From: Trebonia sp036276115
Lineage (GTDB): Bacteria > Actinomycetota > Actinomycetes > Streptosporangiales > Streptosporangiaceae
Assembly: GCA_036276115.1 (NCBI GenBank)
Contig: DATBEM010000045.1
Coordinates: 23,133 to 87,132, forward strand
Length of the DNA stretch: 64,000 nucleotides
Reading direction: 5' to 3'
The notes under the pieces were generated by a model that searched no databases, was not told the origin of the DNA, and worked only from the letters and a program-made list of their open reading frames with translations. How positions within the stretch are numbered: position 1 is the first letter of the stretch; each line of letters begins with the position of its first letter. The translations under genes were made by a program, and so were the position numbers. This document shows positions 40,523 through 48,838 of this stretch, piece by piece.

Positions 40523-40590
40523 GCGACCGCACGAGCAGGTCCGCCGTCGAGGAGCGCCCGCTAAGCTGGCGGTTTTTGCCCAGCGGGCGC

Positions 40591-40628
40591 GGATCGGGGA
40601 TACGGGGGGTCGCCCCCCGGGAGACAAC
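40591..40628 (-). repeat. G/C-rich palindromic repeat B between hemH and the phosphatase gene
   Basis: The reverse complement of 40601-40626 matches the unit at 25497-25522 with one mismatch (GTCTCCCGGGGG then GCGACCCCCCGTA). TACGGGGGG and CCCCCCGG flank a TCG centre. It sits in the 151-bp gap after hemH. Confidence 0.75.
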
Positions 40629-40673
40629 CGCGGGCGCGCGAATGCGGCCGACGAGCGCCAGCGAGGAGGGCTC

Positions 40674-41495
40674 ATGAGCACGCCCGCGCGGCTGCTCGAG
40701 CTGGCCGTGACGGTGGCCCGCGAGGCCGGGGAGCTGCTGCTGCCCGGCGCCCAGCGGGTCGAGGTCGCGGCCACCAAGTCCAGCCCGACCGACGTCGTGA
40801 CCGAGATGGACCGGCGCTCGGAGGAGCTGATCGCCCAGCGGCTGCTCGCCGCCCGCCCGGGCGACGTGATCCTCGGCGAGGAGGGCGGCGCCAGCGGCGA
40901 CGGGACCGTCCCGGCGGGCGCCATCCGCTGGGTCGTCGACCCGCTCGACGGCACCGTCAACTACCTGTACGGGCTGCCCGACTGGGCGGTGTCGATCGCC
41001 GCCGAGGCCGAGGGCGAGATCGTGGCCGGGGTGGTGCACGCGCCCCGCCGGGGCGAGACGTACACCGCCACCGCCGGCGGGGGCGCCTACGTTGCCGGCG
41101 GCCCGGGCACCGCCCCGGTCCGGCTGGCGACCCGGCCCGGGCCGCCCCTGGCGCGGGCGCTCGTCGGGACCGGCTTCGGCTACCTGGCGGCCCGGCGCAA
41201 GGTCCAGGGCGAGGTCGCCGCCGCCTTGCTGCCGCGCGTGCGCGACATCCGCCGCAGCGGCTCGGCCTCGGTCGACCTGTGCTCGGTGGCGGCCGGGCGG
41301 CTGGATGCCTACTACGAGCGCGGCCTCAACTACTGGGACTACGCCGCCGGCGCGCTGGTCGCGGCCGAGGCGGGCGCCGTCGTCGCGGGCCTGTCCGGGC
41401 CGCCCAGCGGGTCCATGACGATCGCCGCCGCCCAGCCGTTGTTCGTGGAACTGAGCGCCGTCCTGGCGGCCCTGCGGCCCGAGCGAGATGAGTAA
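40674..41495 (+). CDS. Inositol monophosphatase family protein
   Basis: A 273-aa lithium-sensitive-type phosphomonoesterase. The metal site is intact: the Glu of LGEEGG, then WVVDPLDGTVNYLYGLP (DPxDGTxN), and the third aspartate in the C-terminal NYWDYAAGALVAAEAGA. These enzymes hydrolyse inositol-1-phosphate or related sugar phosphates in the route to phosphatidylinositol and mycothiol. GAGGAGGG lies four bases before the ATG at 40674. The much longer open frame upstream overlaps hemH in another frame and is not coding. It is downstream of hemH and upstream of the DUF4193 gene, an order conserved in actinobacteria. Confidence 0.92.
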   Translation: MSTPARLLELAVTVAREAGELLLPGAQRVEVAATKSSPTDVVTEMDRRSEELIAQRLLAARPGDVILGEEGGASGDGTVPAGAIRWVVDPLDGTVNYLYGLPDWAVSIAAEAEGEIVAGVVHAPRRGETYTATAGGGAYVAGGPGTAPVRLATRPGPPLARALVGTGFGYLAARRKVQGEVAAALLPRVRDIRRSGSASVDLCSVAAGRLDAYYERGLNYWDYAAGALVAAEAGAVVAGLSGPPSGSMTIAAAQPLFVELSAVLAALRPERDE

Positions 41496-41754
41496 GGGGC
41501 GCAAGTTAGCGAACGGGCTACGGCTGGGTACGGGTAACGGTATCCTCGCGCGGAATACCAGGCCGGTATGGGAGGTTTACCTGCGGCCAAGCACGGTCCC
41601 GGGGGGACACGGCGGCCGCGAATCGTGAGTTGCGTGCACGCACGGGCGGAACGTGGCAGAATTCCCCGCCGGAATCGGGCACAACTACGGCTTCCCGAGC
41701 GTTACACCCGCGCAGCCACCGCGCATCACATACGGAGGGGGATGGGTCACCCAG
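41496..41754 (+). other. Leader region before the DUF4193 gene
   Basis: No gene is supported in these 259 bp. GGTATCC...GGAATACC symmetry at about 41539-41560 could be an operator or hairpin. An in-frame GTG at 41653 could extend the DUF4193 protein by 34 residues, but homologues start at the MATDYD sequence, so I leave it as leader. Confidence 0.4.
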
Positions 41755-42054
41755 ATGGCTACTGACTATGACAGCCCACGCAAGACCGACGACGACCTGA
41801 CAGAGGACAGCCTCCAGGAGTTGCAGGCTCGTCGGATGGATAAGTCGTCGAGCACGATCGACCTTGATCCAGACGACGTCGCCGAGTCCCTGGACCTGCC
41901 CGGGGCGGACCTGTCGAACGAGGAACTCTCGATTCGCGTGATCCCGCGCCAGGCGGACGAGTTCACCTGTTCACGCTGCTTCTTGGTGCACCACCGCAGC
42001 CAGCTAGCGGAGGAGCGAGGCGGGCAGCTTATCTGCCGCGAGTGCGCACTCTGA
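41755..42054 (+). CDS. DUF4193 zinc-ribbon protein
   Basis: A 99-aa actinobacterial DUF4193 protein. The N-terminus MATDYDSPRKTDDDLTEDSLQELQARR is the family hallmark, followed by an acidic stretch (DLDPDDVAESLDLPGADL). The C-terminal half is a zinc ribbon with CSRC at about 78-81 and CREC near the end. RbpA-like or Fe-S-related transcription roles have been discussed for similar small proteins, but no function is established. GGAGGGG lies 13 bases upstream, a poor spacing. It heads the conserved block that includes DUF3093, dut and DUF3710. Confidence 0.9.
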   Translation: MATDYDSPRKTDDDLTEDSLQELQARRMDKSSSTIDLDPDDVAESLDLPGADLSNEELSIRVIPRQADEFTCSRCFLVHHRSQLAEERGGQLICRECAL

Positions 42055-42316
42055 TGGCCCGGTTCCGGGAGCGCTCACGGGGACCTCAGGGGGCTTTTCC
42101 CCTGGGCCAGGGTCCCGCGCTCCCGCACCGGGGCCCCCGGGTCGCGCGATCACCGGGCACAGGGAGTCGTCCTGGCGAGGGGCAGCCCTCGGGGGACGCG
42201 GGGGCCCGGTCCCGCGCGAGGCGGCCGCGGGGCAGCGGGGGCGTCGTCCCCGGGCCGCGCGGCGTCCCAGGGAGCCGCCCGCCCTGCCCGCTGCGGCCTT
42301 GCGGGCGGCTAGCCCG
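42055..42316. other. GC-rich non-coding gap after DUF4193
   Basis: No gene is supported. CAGGGG-GCTTTT-CCCCTG (42087-42104) is a small hairpin that may end the DUF4193 transcript. The rest is unusually GC-rich with no clear repeats. Confidence 0.4.
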
Positions 42317-42595
42317 CTAGGAGCCGGCCACGTCGGCGGCGTCCGCCGCCGCCAGCTCCCGGCGCCCCGTGAGGCGGGCCGTCAGGAACTTGGTCGCCTC
42401 GACGCTCACCCCGGCCACGATCGCCCAGCCGACGACCTCCAGCAGGCGGACCTGCGGGTCGGCCGGGTTCGGCGGGGTCTTGCCGGTCGCCCGGCGCCAG
42501 CCGACCGTGAGCAGCTTGCGCACGGCGAAGACCGCGGCGGCCGACGCTAGCGCCGCCACGAGCTTCTTATTGCCGTCTGCGTCCTTCTTCCCCAT
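42317..42595 (-). CDS. DUF4235 membrane protein
   Basis: A 92-aa small membrane protein of the DUF4235 family, with two short helices: about residues 9-27 (LVAALASAAAVFAVRKLL) and 49-66 (LLEVVGWAIVAGVSVEATKFL). The family sequence GWRRATGKTPPNPADP between them is clear. GAGGAGAG precedes the ATG at 42595; an upstream in-frame ATG would add eight residues without a better site. The function is unknown. It is read in the same direction as DUF3093, with a 43-bp gap. Confidence 0.88.
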   Translation of the reverse strand: MGKKDADGNKKLVAALASAAAVFAVRKLLTVGWRRATGKTPPNPADPQVRLLEVVGWAIVAGVSVEATKFLTARLTGRRELAAADAADVAGS

Positions 42596-42638
42596 CTTCT
42601 CTCCTCGTCCCGCGCTCACCTGGCTGTAACAGGCGCCA

Positions 42639-43121
42639 TCATCCCACGGGCGCCGGGCGGCTCGTGAGCGCCGCTGCCAGCTCGTCCGGGTGGCGGCTGG
42701 CGACCAGCCAGTACGGGACGCCGGCGTCCGGGCCGGCCAGCCCGATATAGACCGCCTGCTTCAGGTAGGGGCGCAGCAGCAGGCGCGCCGCCGGGTCCGC
42801 CCGCGGCCCGCTCAGCGCCTTCGTCTGCGCGGGATCGAGCGCGATCGCCTCGCCGATCCGCGTCAGCGGCAGCTCGTCCGGGCCCGCCCGCAGCACCTCG
42901 TCCGCCACCTCGACCCGTACCCGGCCCCACGCGAGCAGGAAGCCGCCCACCACGACGGCGAAGACCGCGTAGACGCCTGCCGCCACCGCGACGCTGAACC
43001 CCACGAACACCTCGGCCCCGAGCAGCGCGATGACCACCACCGATAGCACCCAGTAGGCGACCGGTACCCAGAGCCGCTCGTGGTACCGGGTATCGCGCGC
43101 CTGTTCGCGGTTAGAGCCCAT
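42639..43121 (-). CDS. DUF3093 membrane protein
   Basis: A 160-aa DUF3093 protein. Two membrane helices lie at about residues 21-41 and 44-64 (WVPVAYWVLSVVVIALLG and AVAAGVYAVFAVVVGGFLL). A soluble beta-rich domain follows with DELPLTRIGEAIALD and the conserved PYLKQAVYIGLAGPDAGVPYWLVASRHPDELAAAL. I chose the ATG at 43121 because GGTGGAG lies four bases upstream. It is divergent from the AI-2E transporter gene by only 30 bp. DUF3093 genes are almost always next to dut in actinobacteria; the function is unknown. Confidence 0.88.
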   Translation of the reverse strand: MGSNREQARDTRYHERLWVPVAYWVLSVVVIALLGAEVFVGFSVAVAAGVYAVFAVVVGGFLLAWGRVRVEVADEVLRAGPDELPLTRIGEAIALDPAQTKALSGPRADPAARLLLRPYLKQAVYIGLAGPDAGVPYWLVASRHPDELAAALTSRPAPVG

Positions 43122-43151
43122 GCACTCCACCGTAGTTGGTTCAATGGACCC

Positions 43152-44459
43152 ATGGTGTGGCGGGGAGCCGGGAGCACGCGCCCGGGCTGGCTGGCCTGGC
43201 CGCGGGCCACGGCCGGGGGCAGCCGCGCTCCCGGTGAGGGCGGCGCTGCCGGTGAGGGCGGCGCCCCGGGGACCCTGCCGCTGCCGGAGGGGGCTTCGAT
43301 CGAGGACACCGTCTCGCCCGAGAGCCGGGGGGACGTGCCCCGATGGCTGCGGACCGGCGCCGCCTGGGGCTGGCGCCTGCTGCTGCTCGCCGTCATCGTC
43401 TACATCCTGGCCCGGATCGCCGGCGTGCTCTACATCGTCGTGGTCCCCTGCGCGGCGTCCTTGCTGCTCACCGCGCTGCTGCACCCCCTGGAGGCCCGGC
43501 TGCGGCGGCGCGGCCTGCCCGCCCTCGCCTCGACCTGGTGCACCCTGCTGCTGGCGGTGGTGGTGCTGGCCGGGGCCACCGCCCTCGCGACCGCCCGCGT
43601 CCAGGCCGAGTACCCGGCCCTGGTCGCCCAGTGGCGGCACACGACCGGGCAGATCCAGTCCTGGCTGGCCGGGCCGCCGTTCCACCTGAAGACCGGGAAC
43701 CTTGGCACCGCCTCCGGCGGCATCGTGAAGTACCTCGGCCAGCACCAGTCCATCGTCGAGGGCACCGTGCTGACCGGTGGCCGGATCGCGGCCGAGGCGC
43801 TCGCCGGCGCCGTGCTCTTCCTGTTCGTGACGTTCTTCCTGCTGAAGGACGGCCGCCAGATCTGGCTCTTCCTCATCCACCGGATGCGCCCGGCCAACCG
43901 GGTGCGGGTCGACCGGGCCGGGCAGGCCGCCTGGACCTCGGTCGAGTACTACGTCCGGGGCACGGTCGCGGTCGCGGCCATCCACGCGGTCGTGATGGGC
44001 GTGACGCTCACGATCATGAGCGCGCCGCTGGCCGTCCCGATCGCCCTGTTCATGTTCCTGGCCGCGTTCATCCCGCTGGTCGGCGTGCTCATCGCCGGGG
44101 CGGTCGCGGTCGTGGTGACGCTGGCGGCCAAGGGGGTCGTGGCGGCCCTGATCGTGCTCGGCGTCCTCGTCCTCATGAACCAGCTCGAGGGCCACCTGCT
44201 GCAGCCGCAGATCGTGGGCAAGATGGTCCACCTCCACCCGCTGGCGGTCATCCTCGTCCTGGCCGTCGGCGGCGTGGTCGCCGGGATCGCCGGCGCCGTC
44301 GTCGCGGTCCCGATCACCGCCGCCCTCGCCCGCTTCATCCCCGCCCTCCGGCAGTCCGCCGAGGTTCCGCCGGACCCGCCGGTGCCCATCGGCGAGCCCC
44401 CGGGCCCGCCCGCGCCCGATGCCGAGCCGCCGGGCCCGCCCGGCCAGGAAGGACCGTGA
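43152..44459 (+). CDS. AI-2E family transporter
   Basis: A 435-aa polytopic protein of the TqsA/AI-2E (UPF0118) family with seven to eight membrane segments. Family features are present: the amphipathic LARIAGVLYIVVVPCAASLLLTALLHPLEARL near the start, VLFLFVTFFLLKDG in the middle, and the C-terminal NQLEGHLLQPQIVGKMVHLHPLAVI. Homologues are variously reported as antiporters or autoinducer exporters; no quorum function can be assumed here. The long Ala/Gly/Pro N-terminal region to residue 60 is probably disordered, as is the Pro-rich tail after 415. It sits between DUF3093 and dut, where this family is not normally found. Confidence 0.85.
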   Translation: MVWRGAGSTRPGWLAWPRATAGGSRAPGEGGAAGEGGAPGTLPLPEGASIEDTVSPESRGDVPRWLRTGAAWGWRLLLLAVIVYILARIAGVLYIVVVPCAASLLLTALLHPLEARLRRRGLPALASTWCTLLLAVVVLAGATALATARVQAEYPALVAQWRHTTGQIQSWLAGPPFHLKTGNLGTASGGIVKYLGQHQSIVEGTVLTGGRIAAEALAGAVLFLFVTFFLLKDGRQIWLFLIHRMRPANRVRVDRAGQAAWTSVEYYVRGTVAVAAIHAVVMGVTLTIMSAPLAVPIALFMFLAAFIPLVGVLIAGAVAVVVTLAAKGVVAALIVLGVLVLMNQLEGHLLQPQIVGKMVHLHPLAVILVLAVGGVVAGIAGAVVAVPITAALARFIPALRQSAEVPPDPPVPIGEPPGPPAPDAEPPGPPGQEGP

Positions 44460-44466
44460 CCCGCCC

Positions 44467-44940
44467 GTGGACATCCTCATCACCCGGCTGGACCCGGGCG
44501 TGCCGCTGCCGGCCTACGCCCATCCCGGCGACGCCGGCGCCGACCTGGTGACGACCCAGGACGTGGAGCTGGCCCCGGGCGAGCGGGCCCTCGTGCCGAC
44601 CGGCATCGCGGTCGCGCTGCCCGACGGCTACGCCGCCTTCGTCCATCCCCGGTCCGGCCTGGCGGCCCGGCACGGCGTGACGGTGGTCAACGCGCCGGGT
44701 ACTGTCGATGCCGGGTACCGTGGCGAGATAAAGGTCACCTTGCTTAACACCGACGCCCGGCACGCGGTCTCGTTCCGGCGCGGGGACAGGATCGCCCAGC
44801 TCGTCATCCAGCGCGTGGAATGCGTATCGTTCGTCGAGGTGGATTCCCTGCCCGGGTCCGTGCGGGGCGCGGGCGGCTTTGGGTCAACCGGCGGTCACGC
44901 CGGAGTGGAGGAGATGAGCAGTGTTCGGTCGGCGACGTAG
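44467..44940 (+). CDS. dut: dUTP diphosphatase
   Basis: A 157-aa dUTPase that hydrolyses dUTP to dUMP and pyrophosphate, keeping uracil out of DNA and feeding dTMP synthesis. All five motifs are intact: 1, GDAGADLVT; 2, PRSGLAARHG; 3, GTVDAGYRGE; 4, RRGDRIAQLV; and 5, RGAGGFGSTGG (the glycine-rich flap that closes over the substrate). It would act as a cytoplasmic trimer. The GTG at 44467 follows AAGGA at suitable spacing. It overlaps the DUF3710 start by 20 bases, so the two are probably translationally linked. This gene anchors the conserved actinobacterial block. Confidence 0.96.
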   Translation: MDILITRLDPGVPLPAYAHPGDAGADLVTTQDVELAPGERALVPTGIAVALPDGYAAFVHPRSGLAARHGVTVVNAPGTVDAGYRGEIKVTLLNTDARHAVSFRRGDRIAQLVIQRVECVSFVEVDSLPGSVRGAGGFGSTGGHAGVEEMSSVRSAT

Positions 44941-45676
44941 CGGGAGCCACAGGCAGGGCCGGGGCGACCGGTCCGTGGAGGCGCCGGGCCCGGAGACGGC
45001 CGACGACCTGGACCCGGCCGCCGCCAGCGCGGACGGCCCCGAGCTGGGCCGCGGTCCCTACGACGCGGGCGACTCCTACCCGGACATCCCCCGCGTTGAC
45101 CTGGGCAGCCTGCTGGTCCCGGTGACCCCGGACTACGAGATCCAGCTGGTGCTGGCCGAGCAGCAGGGCGCCTGGGTGCTCGTCCGCCACGGCGGCAGCG
45201 AGCTGCAGCTGCAGGCGTTCGCGGCCCCTCGCCGGGAGTCGGTCTGGGATGAGGTCCGCGAGGGGATCGTCGGGGAGCTGGAAGGCGTCGGCGGCCGCAG
45301 CGAGGAGCGCGAGGGCTCGTTCGGGACCGAGCTCCTAGTGCAGGTCCCTGCCCAGCCCGGCCAGCCCGGGGCGGGCATCGTCCCGGTCCGCTTCGCCGGC
45401 GTCGACGGGCCCCGCTGGTTCCTGCGCTGCCTGTTCCAGGGGCCCGCCAGCATCGACCCGGCCGCCGCGGCCCCCCTGGAGGCGGTCGTCCGCGAGGTCG
45501 TCGTCGTCCGCGGTGACCACCCGATGCCGCCCAAGGACCTCCTGGAGCTGCGACTGCCCGCCGAGGCGCAGCAGGCCATGGCCGAGCAGCAGGCCAAGGC
45601 GGCCGAGGAGCAAAACCAGCAGCCCAGCGAGTTCAACCCGTTCGAGCGCGGCCCCGAGATCACCGAGACCCGCTAG
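44921..45676 (+). CDS. DUF3710 protein
   Basis: A 251-aa DUF3710 protein, almost always directly downstream of dut in actinobacteria. The conserved domain covers about residues 55-210, including GSLLVPVTPDYEIQLVLAEQQGAWVLV and the segment RFAGVDGPRWFLRCLFQGPA. The N-terminal 50 residues are acidic and disordered, and the C-terminal tail is Gln/Glu-rich (AEQQAKAAEEQNQQPS). The GTG start lies inside dut, a strong sign of coupled expression. The function is unknown; a role near cell-envelope or nucleotide metabolism has been suggested only by synteny. A hairpin terminator follows. Confidence 0.88.
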   Translation: MFGRRRSGSHRQGRGDRSVEAPGPETADDLDPAAASADGPELGRGPYDAGDSYPDIPRVDLGSLLVPVTPDYEIQLVLAEQQGAWVLVRHGGSELQLQAFAAPRRESVWDEVREGIVGELEGVGGRSEEREGSFGTELLVQVPAQPGQPGAGIVPVRFAGVDGPRWFLRCLFQGPASIDPAAAAPLEAVVREVVVVRGDHPMPPKDLLELRLPAEAQQAMAEQQAKAAEEQNQQPSEFNPFERGPEITETR

Positions 45677-45685
45677 GACGCCGGC

Positions 45686-45716
45686 GGCCCCGCCCGGGAG
45701 CTTCCCCGGCGGGGCC
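45686..45716. terminator. Bidirectional terminator between DUF3710 and ceoC
   Basis: GGCCCCGCC (45686-45694) pairs with GGCGGGGCC (45708-45716) around a 13-base loop, in a convergent gap. Confidence 0.65.
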
Positions 45717-45724
45717 GGTCGGCC

Positions 45725-45809
45725 ACCGCACCGTGCTGTCTACCGCGCCGTGCTGTCTACCGCACCGTGCCGTTTACCGCACTGTGCTGGCTAGTGAGCT
45801 GTGCCGCCT
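45725..45809. repeat. Five-unit 17-bp tandem repeat
   Basis: Units begin at 45725, 45742, 45759, 45776 and 45793 with the pattern ACCGCACCGTGCTGTCT; the last is diverged. It lies between the terminator and the ceoC stop. Its GCACCGTGCCG element also occurs beside the 36418-36527 array. Confidence 0.7.
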
Positions 45810-46476
45810 ACTGAGCGGGGCGCTCGTCGAACAGCCGCGCCAGGTCGCCCTCCACGTCCTCGGTCGTGACGAAGAACAGCTCGTCGCCGCCCTGCAGCGG
45901 GTCCTCGGCCTGCGGGACGAGGACCCGTCCCTCGCGCAAGATCGCCACCAGGGCCGCGTCGGCCGGCCAGGAGATCGCGCCGACCTGCTGGCCCGCCAGC
46001 GGCGCGTCGGCCGGCATCGTCAGCTCGACCAGGCTGGCCTCGCTCTGGCCGAAGGTCATCAGCTTGACCAGGTCGCCCACGCTGACCGCCTCCTCCACCA
46101 GGGCCGACAGCAGCCGGGGAGTGGAGACGGCCACGTCGACGCCCCACGACTCGTTGTACAGCCACTCGTTGCCCGGGTGGTTGACCCGCGCCACGACCCG
46201 CGGCACCCCGTACTCGGTCTTGGCCAGCAGCGCCACGACCAGGTTGACCTTGTCGTCGCCGGTCGCCGCGACGACCACGTCGCACCGGTCCAGGCCCGCG
46301 TCGTCCAGCGAGCTGATCTCGCACGCGTCGGCCAGCAGCCACTCGGCCCGGGGCACGCTGTCCACCTTGATCGCCCGCGGCGACTGGTCGATCAGCAGCA
46401 CCTCGTGGCCGTTTTCCAGCAGTTCCCGCGCGATGGACCGGCCGACCGCGCCCGCCCCGGCAATCGCCACCCGCAT
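45808..46476 (-). CDS. ceoC: TrkA-family potassium regulator (CeoC)
   Basis: A 222-aa RCK protein of two domains. Residues 1-130 are an NAD-binding Rossmann domain with the AGAGAVGRSIARELLENGHEVLLID loop. About residues 140-222 are a TrkA-C domain with VKLMTFGQSEASLVELTMPADAPLAGQ. Such proteins gate Trk/Ktr potassium uptake channels in response to nucleotides. It starts at 46476 and shares one base with the stop of the preceding ceoB, so the two are cotranscribed and probably form a heteromeric ring. No TrkH/TrkG channel gene is in the window. Confidence 0.88.
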   Translation of the reverse strand: MRVAIAGAGAVGRSIARELLENGHEVLLIDQSPRAIKVDSVPRAEWLLADACEISSLDDAGLDRCDVVVAATGDDKVNLVVALLAKTEYGVPRVVARVNHPGNEWLYNESWGVDVAVSTPRLLSALVEEAVSVGDLVKLMTFGQSEASLVELTMPADAPLAGQQVGAISWPADAALVAILREGRVLVPQAEDPLQGGDELFFVTTEDVEGDLARLFDERPAQ

Positions 46477-47141
46477 TAGTGAGCACCCCTCTCGCGCGAC
46501 GCGCAGGCCCGCGCGACCTTGTCCAGCTCGCCCGCCATGGCGATGACGTGCACCACGTCGCCTTCCTGCAAGACGGTGGAGTAATGCGGGACCACGGGCT
46601 GGCCCATCCGGTCCAGGAACGCCACCCGCACCCCGGCCGCGATCTCCAGCGCCTTGATCGGCTCCCCGATCCACGTGGGGCCGACGTTCACCTGGGTCAG
46701 GACCACCTTGCCGCTGGCGTCCCGCCACAGCGGCTCCGAGCCGTCGGGCAGCAGCTTGCGCAGCATCTGGTCGGCCGTCCAGCGGACCGTGGCGACGGTC
46801 GGGATGCCGAGCCGCTCGTAGACCTCGGCCCGGCGCGAGTCGTAGATGCGGGCCGCGACCTTCTCCACCCCGAACGTCTCGCGGGCGACCCGGGCCGCGA
46901 TGATGTTCGAGTTGTCGCCGCTGCTGACCGCGGCGAAGCCGTCCGCCCGCTCGATCCCGGCCCGCGCGAGGACCTCCCGGTCGAAGCCCATGCCCGTGAT
47001 CCGGTCGCCCTTGAACGCTGGGCGCAGCCTGCGGAACGCATCCGGATCCCGGTCAACCACGGCGACCGAGTTACCCCGGTCCTCCAGGATGTGCGCGAGC
47101 GTCGAGCCGACCCGCCCGCAGCCCATGATCACGATATGCAC
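46476..47141 (-). CDS. ceoB: TrkA-family potassium regulator (CeoB)
   Basis: A 221-aa partner of the next gene. The N-terminal Rossmann domain has IVIMGCGRVGSTLAHILEDRGNSVAVVDRD, with the acidic ribose-binding residue at the end of beta-2, and the TrkA-C domain follows from about residue 140 (VNVGPTWIGEPIKALEIAAGVRVAFLDRMGQPVVP). It binds NAD(H) or ATP and regulates potassium uptake. The pair arrangement ceoB-ceoC is typical of actinobacteria. The start at 47141 leaves a 149-bp divergent gap to the RNA methyltransferase; the APC permease usually found there is missing. Confidence 0.88.
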   Translation of the reverse strand: MHIVIMGCGRVGSTLAHILEDRGNSVAVVDRDPDAFRRLRPAFKGDRITGMGFDREVLARAGIERADGFAAVSSGDNSNIIAARVARETFGVEKVAARIYDSRRAEVYERLGIPTVATVRWTADQMLRKLLPDGSEPLWRDASGKVVLTQVNVGPTWIGEPIKALEIAAGVRVAFLDRMGQPVVPHYSTVLQEGDVVHVIAMAGELDKVARACASRERGAH

Positions 47142-47290
47142 GACCAGTCCTTTCGCGATCTGTCAAAGTTCGCCGTGTATGAACGTACGCGGTGTGAAAG
47201 CAAGCCCGTGGCGGCGTCTGATCCGACGCCTCGCCAAAGGTATGCCCTTAGATGGGAGAATGCGACCCAAGATCAAGGAGGGACCATCTG

Positions 47291-48838
47291 GTGACTTTTA
47301 CCCCTGGCGAGCTCGTGGAGCTTCGGTGCGAGGGCGTTGCTCACGGCGGCTGGTGCGTCGCTAGGCCACCCGGGCTGCCGGTGGTGTTCGTGCGGCACGC
47401 GCTGCCCGGTGAGCTGGTCCGGGCACGGGTGACTGAAGTCACGAGCGCGCTCGCCCGGGCCGAGGCGGTCGAGATCCTGGACGCCTCACCGGACCGGGTC
47501 GAGCCGCCGTGCCCGAGCGCGCGCCCTGGGGGCTGCGGCGGCTGCGACTGGCAGCACGCCACCCTGCCCGCGCAGCGCGCGCTCAAGGCGGCCGTCGTCA
47601 GCGAGCAGCTGCGCCGCCTGGCGGGCGTCGACCGCGCCGTCACCGTCGAGGCCCTGCCGCCCGACGGCCAGGACGCCGGCCCGGCCGCGGCCGGCGAGGA
47701 CGCGGCGGGCGAGGACGCCACTTCGGGCGAGGAGGCGGCCGGGCTCGGCTGGCGGACCCGGGTCCAGTTCGCGGTCGGCCCCGACGGGCTGGCCGGCCTG
47801 CGGGCGCACCGCTCGCACGAGGTCATCGACATCGGCGACTGCCTCATCGCCCACCCCGGCCTGCGCGACCTGGGCATCCCGCGCCGCCGCTGGCCCGGCG
47901 CCACCTCGGTCGAGGCGGCCGTCGCGCCCGCGATTCCAGCTGAGCCGGGCGACCCGGCCGCGGCCGGCTGGCCGGAGGAGGGCGGTGCGGAGGAGGGCGG
48001 TGCGGATGCGGGCGGTGCGGCCGGCGTTCCCGAGACCGCGGTGATCGTCGTGCGCGGCGGCCACGAGCGGCGTGGCCGCGAGCGGCCTGGCCGCGGTGGG
48101 CCCGGGACCGGCCGCGAGGCGGCCCCGGGCCGGGGGAGGACCCGTGAAGAAGCGGCAATCCAGGAGCAGGTGGCGGGGCTGCCCGCCGGCTCCGTCCTGG
48201 CCCGCGATGGCCGTAAGCTCACGCCCGTCCGTGGTCGGCCCTACCTGACCCAGCGGGCGGCCGGACGGGACTGGCGCGTCAGCGCCGGGGCGTTCTGGCA
48301 GGTGCACCCGGCCGCGGCCGACACCCTGACGGCGGCGGTGCTGGCGGCCCTGGAGCCGAAGCCGGGCGACAGCGTGCTCGACCTGTACTGCGGGGCCGGG
48401 CTGTTCGCGGGCGCCCTGGCGGCCGCCGTCGGTCCGCAGGGCACCGTCATCGGGCTGGAGTCCGACGAGGCGGCCGTCCGCGACGCCCGGCATAACCTGC
48501 GCGAGTACCGCTGGGCGCGGGTGCACCGGGGCGACGTGGCCACCGCCGCCCGCGCGGCCGGGGGACGCGGGCGCGAGTCCGGCCAGGCCGGGCTGCCGCC
48601 GGCCCGGCTGGTCGTCGCCGACCCGCCTCGCACCGGCCTGGACCGGGCCGTCATCGGGTACCTGTCAGCGGGCGAGTCGGGCGTGGAGCGATTCGCTTAC
48701 GTCTCCTGCGACCCGGCCACCCTCGCCCGCGACATCGGCCTGCTGCTCGCCCGGGGCTGGTCCCTGGACGGGCTGCGCGCGTTCGACGCGTTCCCGATGA
48801 CCCATCACGTGGAATGCGTCGCCGTCTTGGCCAGGTAG
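47291..48838 (+). CDS. TrmA/RlmD-type Fe-S uracil-5 RNA methyltransferase
   Basis: A 515-aa SAM-dependent methyltransferase that makes 5-methyluridine in tRNA or rRNA. An N-terminal TRAM domain (about residues 3-60) is followed by the [4Fe-4S] cysteines Cys74, Cys82 and Cys85, in CPSARPGGCGGC. The Rossmann domain has SVLDLYCGAGLFAGALA and VVADPPRTGLD, and the catalytic Cys is in YVSCDPATLARD. An extra Gly/Glu/Arg-rich insertion (about 220-300) interrupts the domain before ARDGRKLTPVRGRPYL, unlike E. coli TrmA or RlmD, so the target base cannot be fixed. The GTG at 47291 follows AAGGAGG. Its 3' end overlaps the convergent membrane-protein gene by 34 bases. Confidence 0.87.
   Translation: MTFTPGELVELRCEGVAHGGWCVARPPGLPVVFVRHALPGELVRARVTEVTSALARAEAVEILDASPDRVEPPCPSARPGGCGGCDWQHATLPAQRALKAAVVSEQLRRLAGVDRAVTVEALPPDGQDAGPAAAGEDAAGEDATSGEEAAGLGWRTRVQFAVGPDGLAGLRAHRSHEVIDIGDCLIAHPGLRDLGIPRRRWPGATSVEAAVAPAIPAEPGDPAAAGWPEEGGAEEGGADAGGAAGVPETAVIVVRGGHERRGRERPGRGGPGTGREAAPGRGRTREEAAIQEQVAGLPAGSVLARDGRKLTPVRGRPYLTQRAAGRDWRVSAGAFWQVHPAAADTLTAAVLAALEPKPGDSVLDLYCGAGLFAGALAAAVGPQGTVIGLESDEAAVRDARHNLREYRWARVHRGDVATAARAAGGRGRESGQAGLPPARLVVADPPRTGLDRAVIGYLSAGESGVERFAYVSCDPATLARDIGLLLARGWSLDGLRAFDAFPMTHHVECVAVLAR

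Noticed and set aside
41568..41765. 65-codon ORF in the DUF4193 leader
   Set aside because: No good ribosome site and overlaps the DUF4193 start in another frame.
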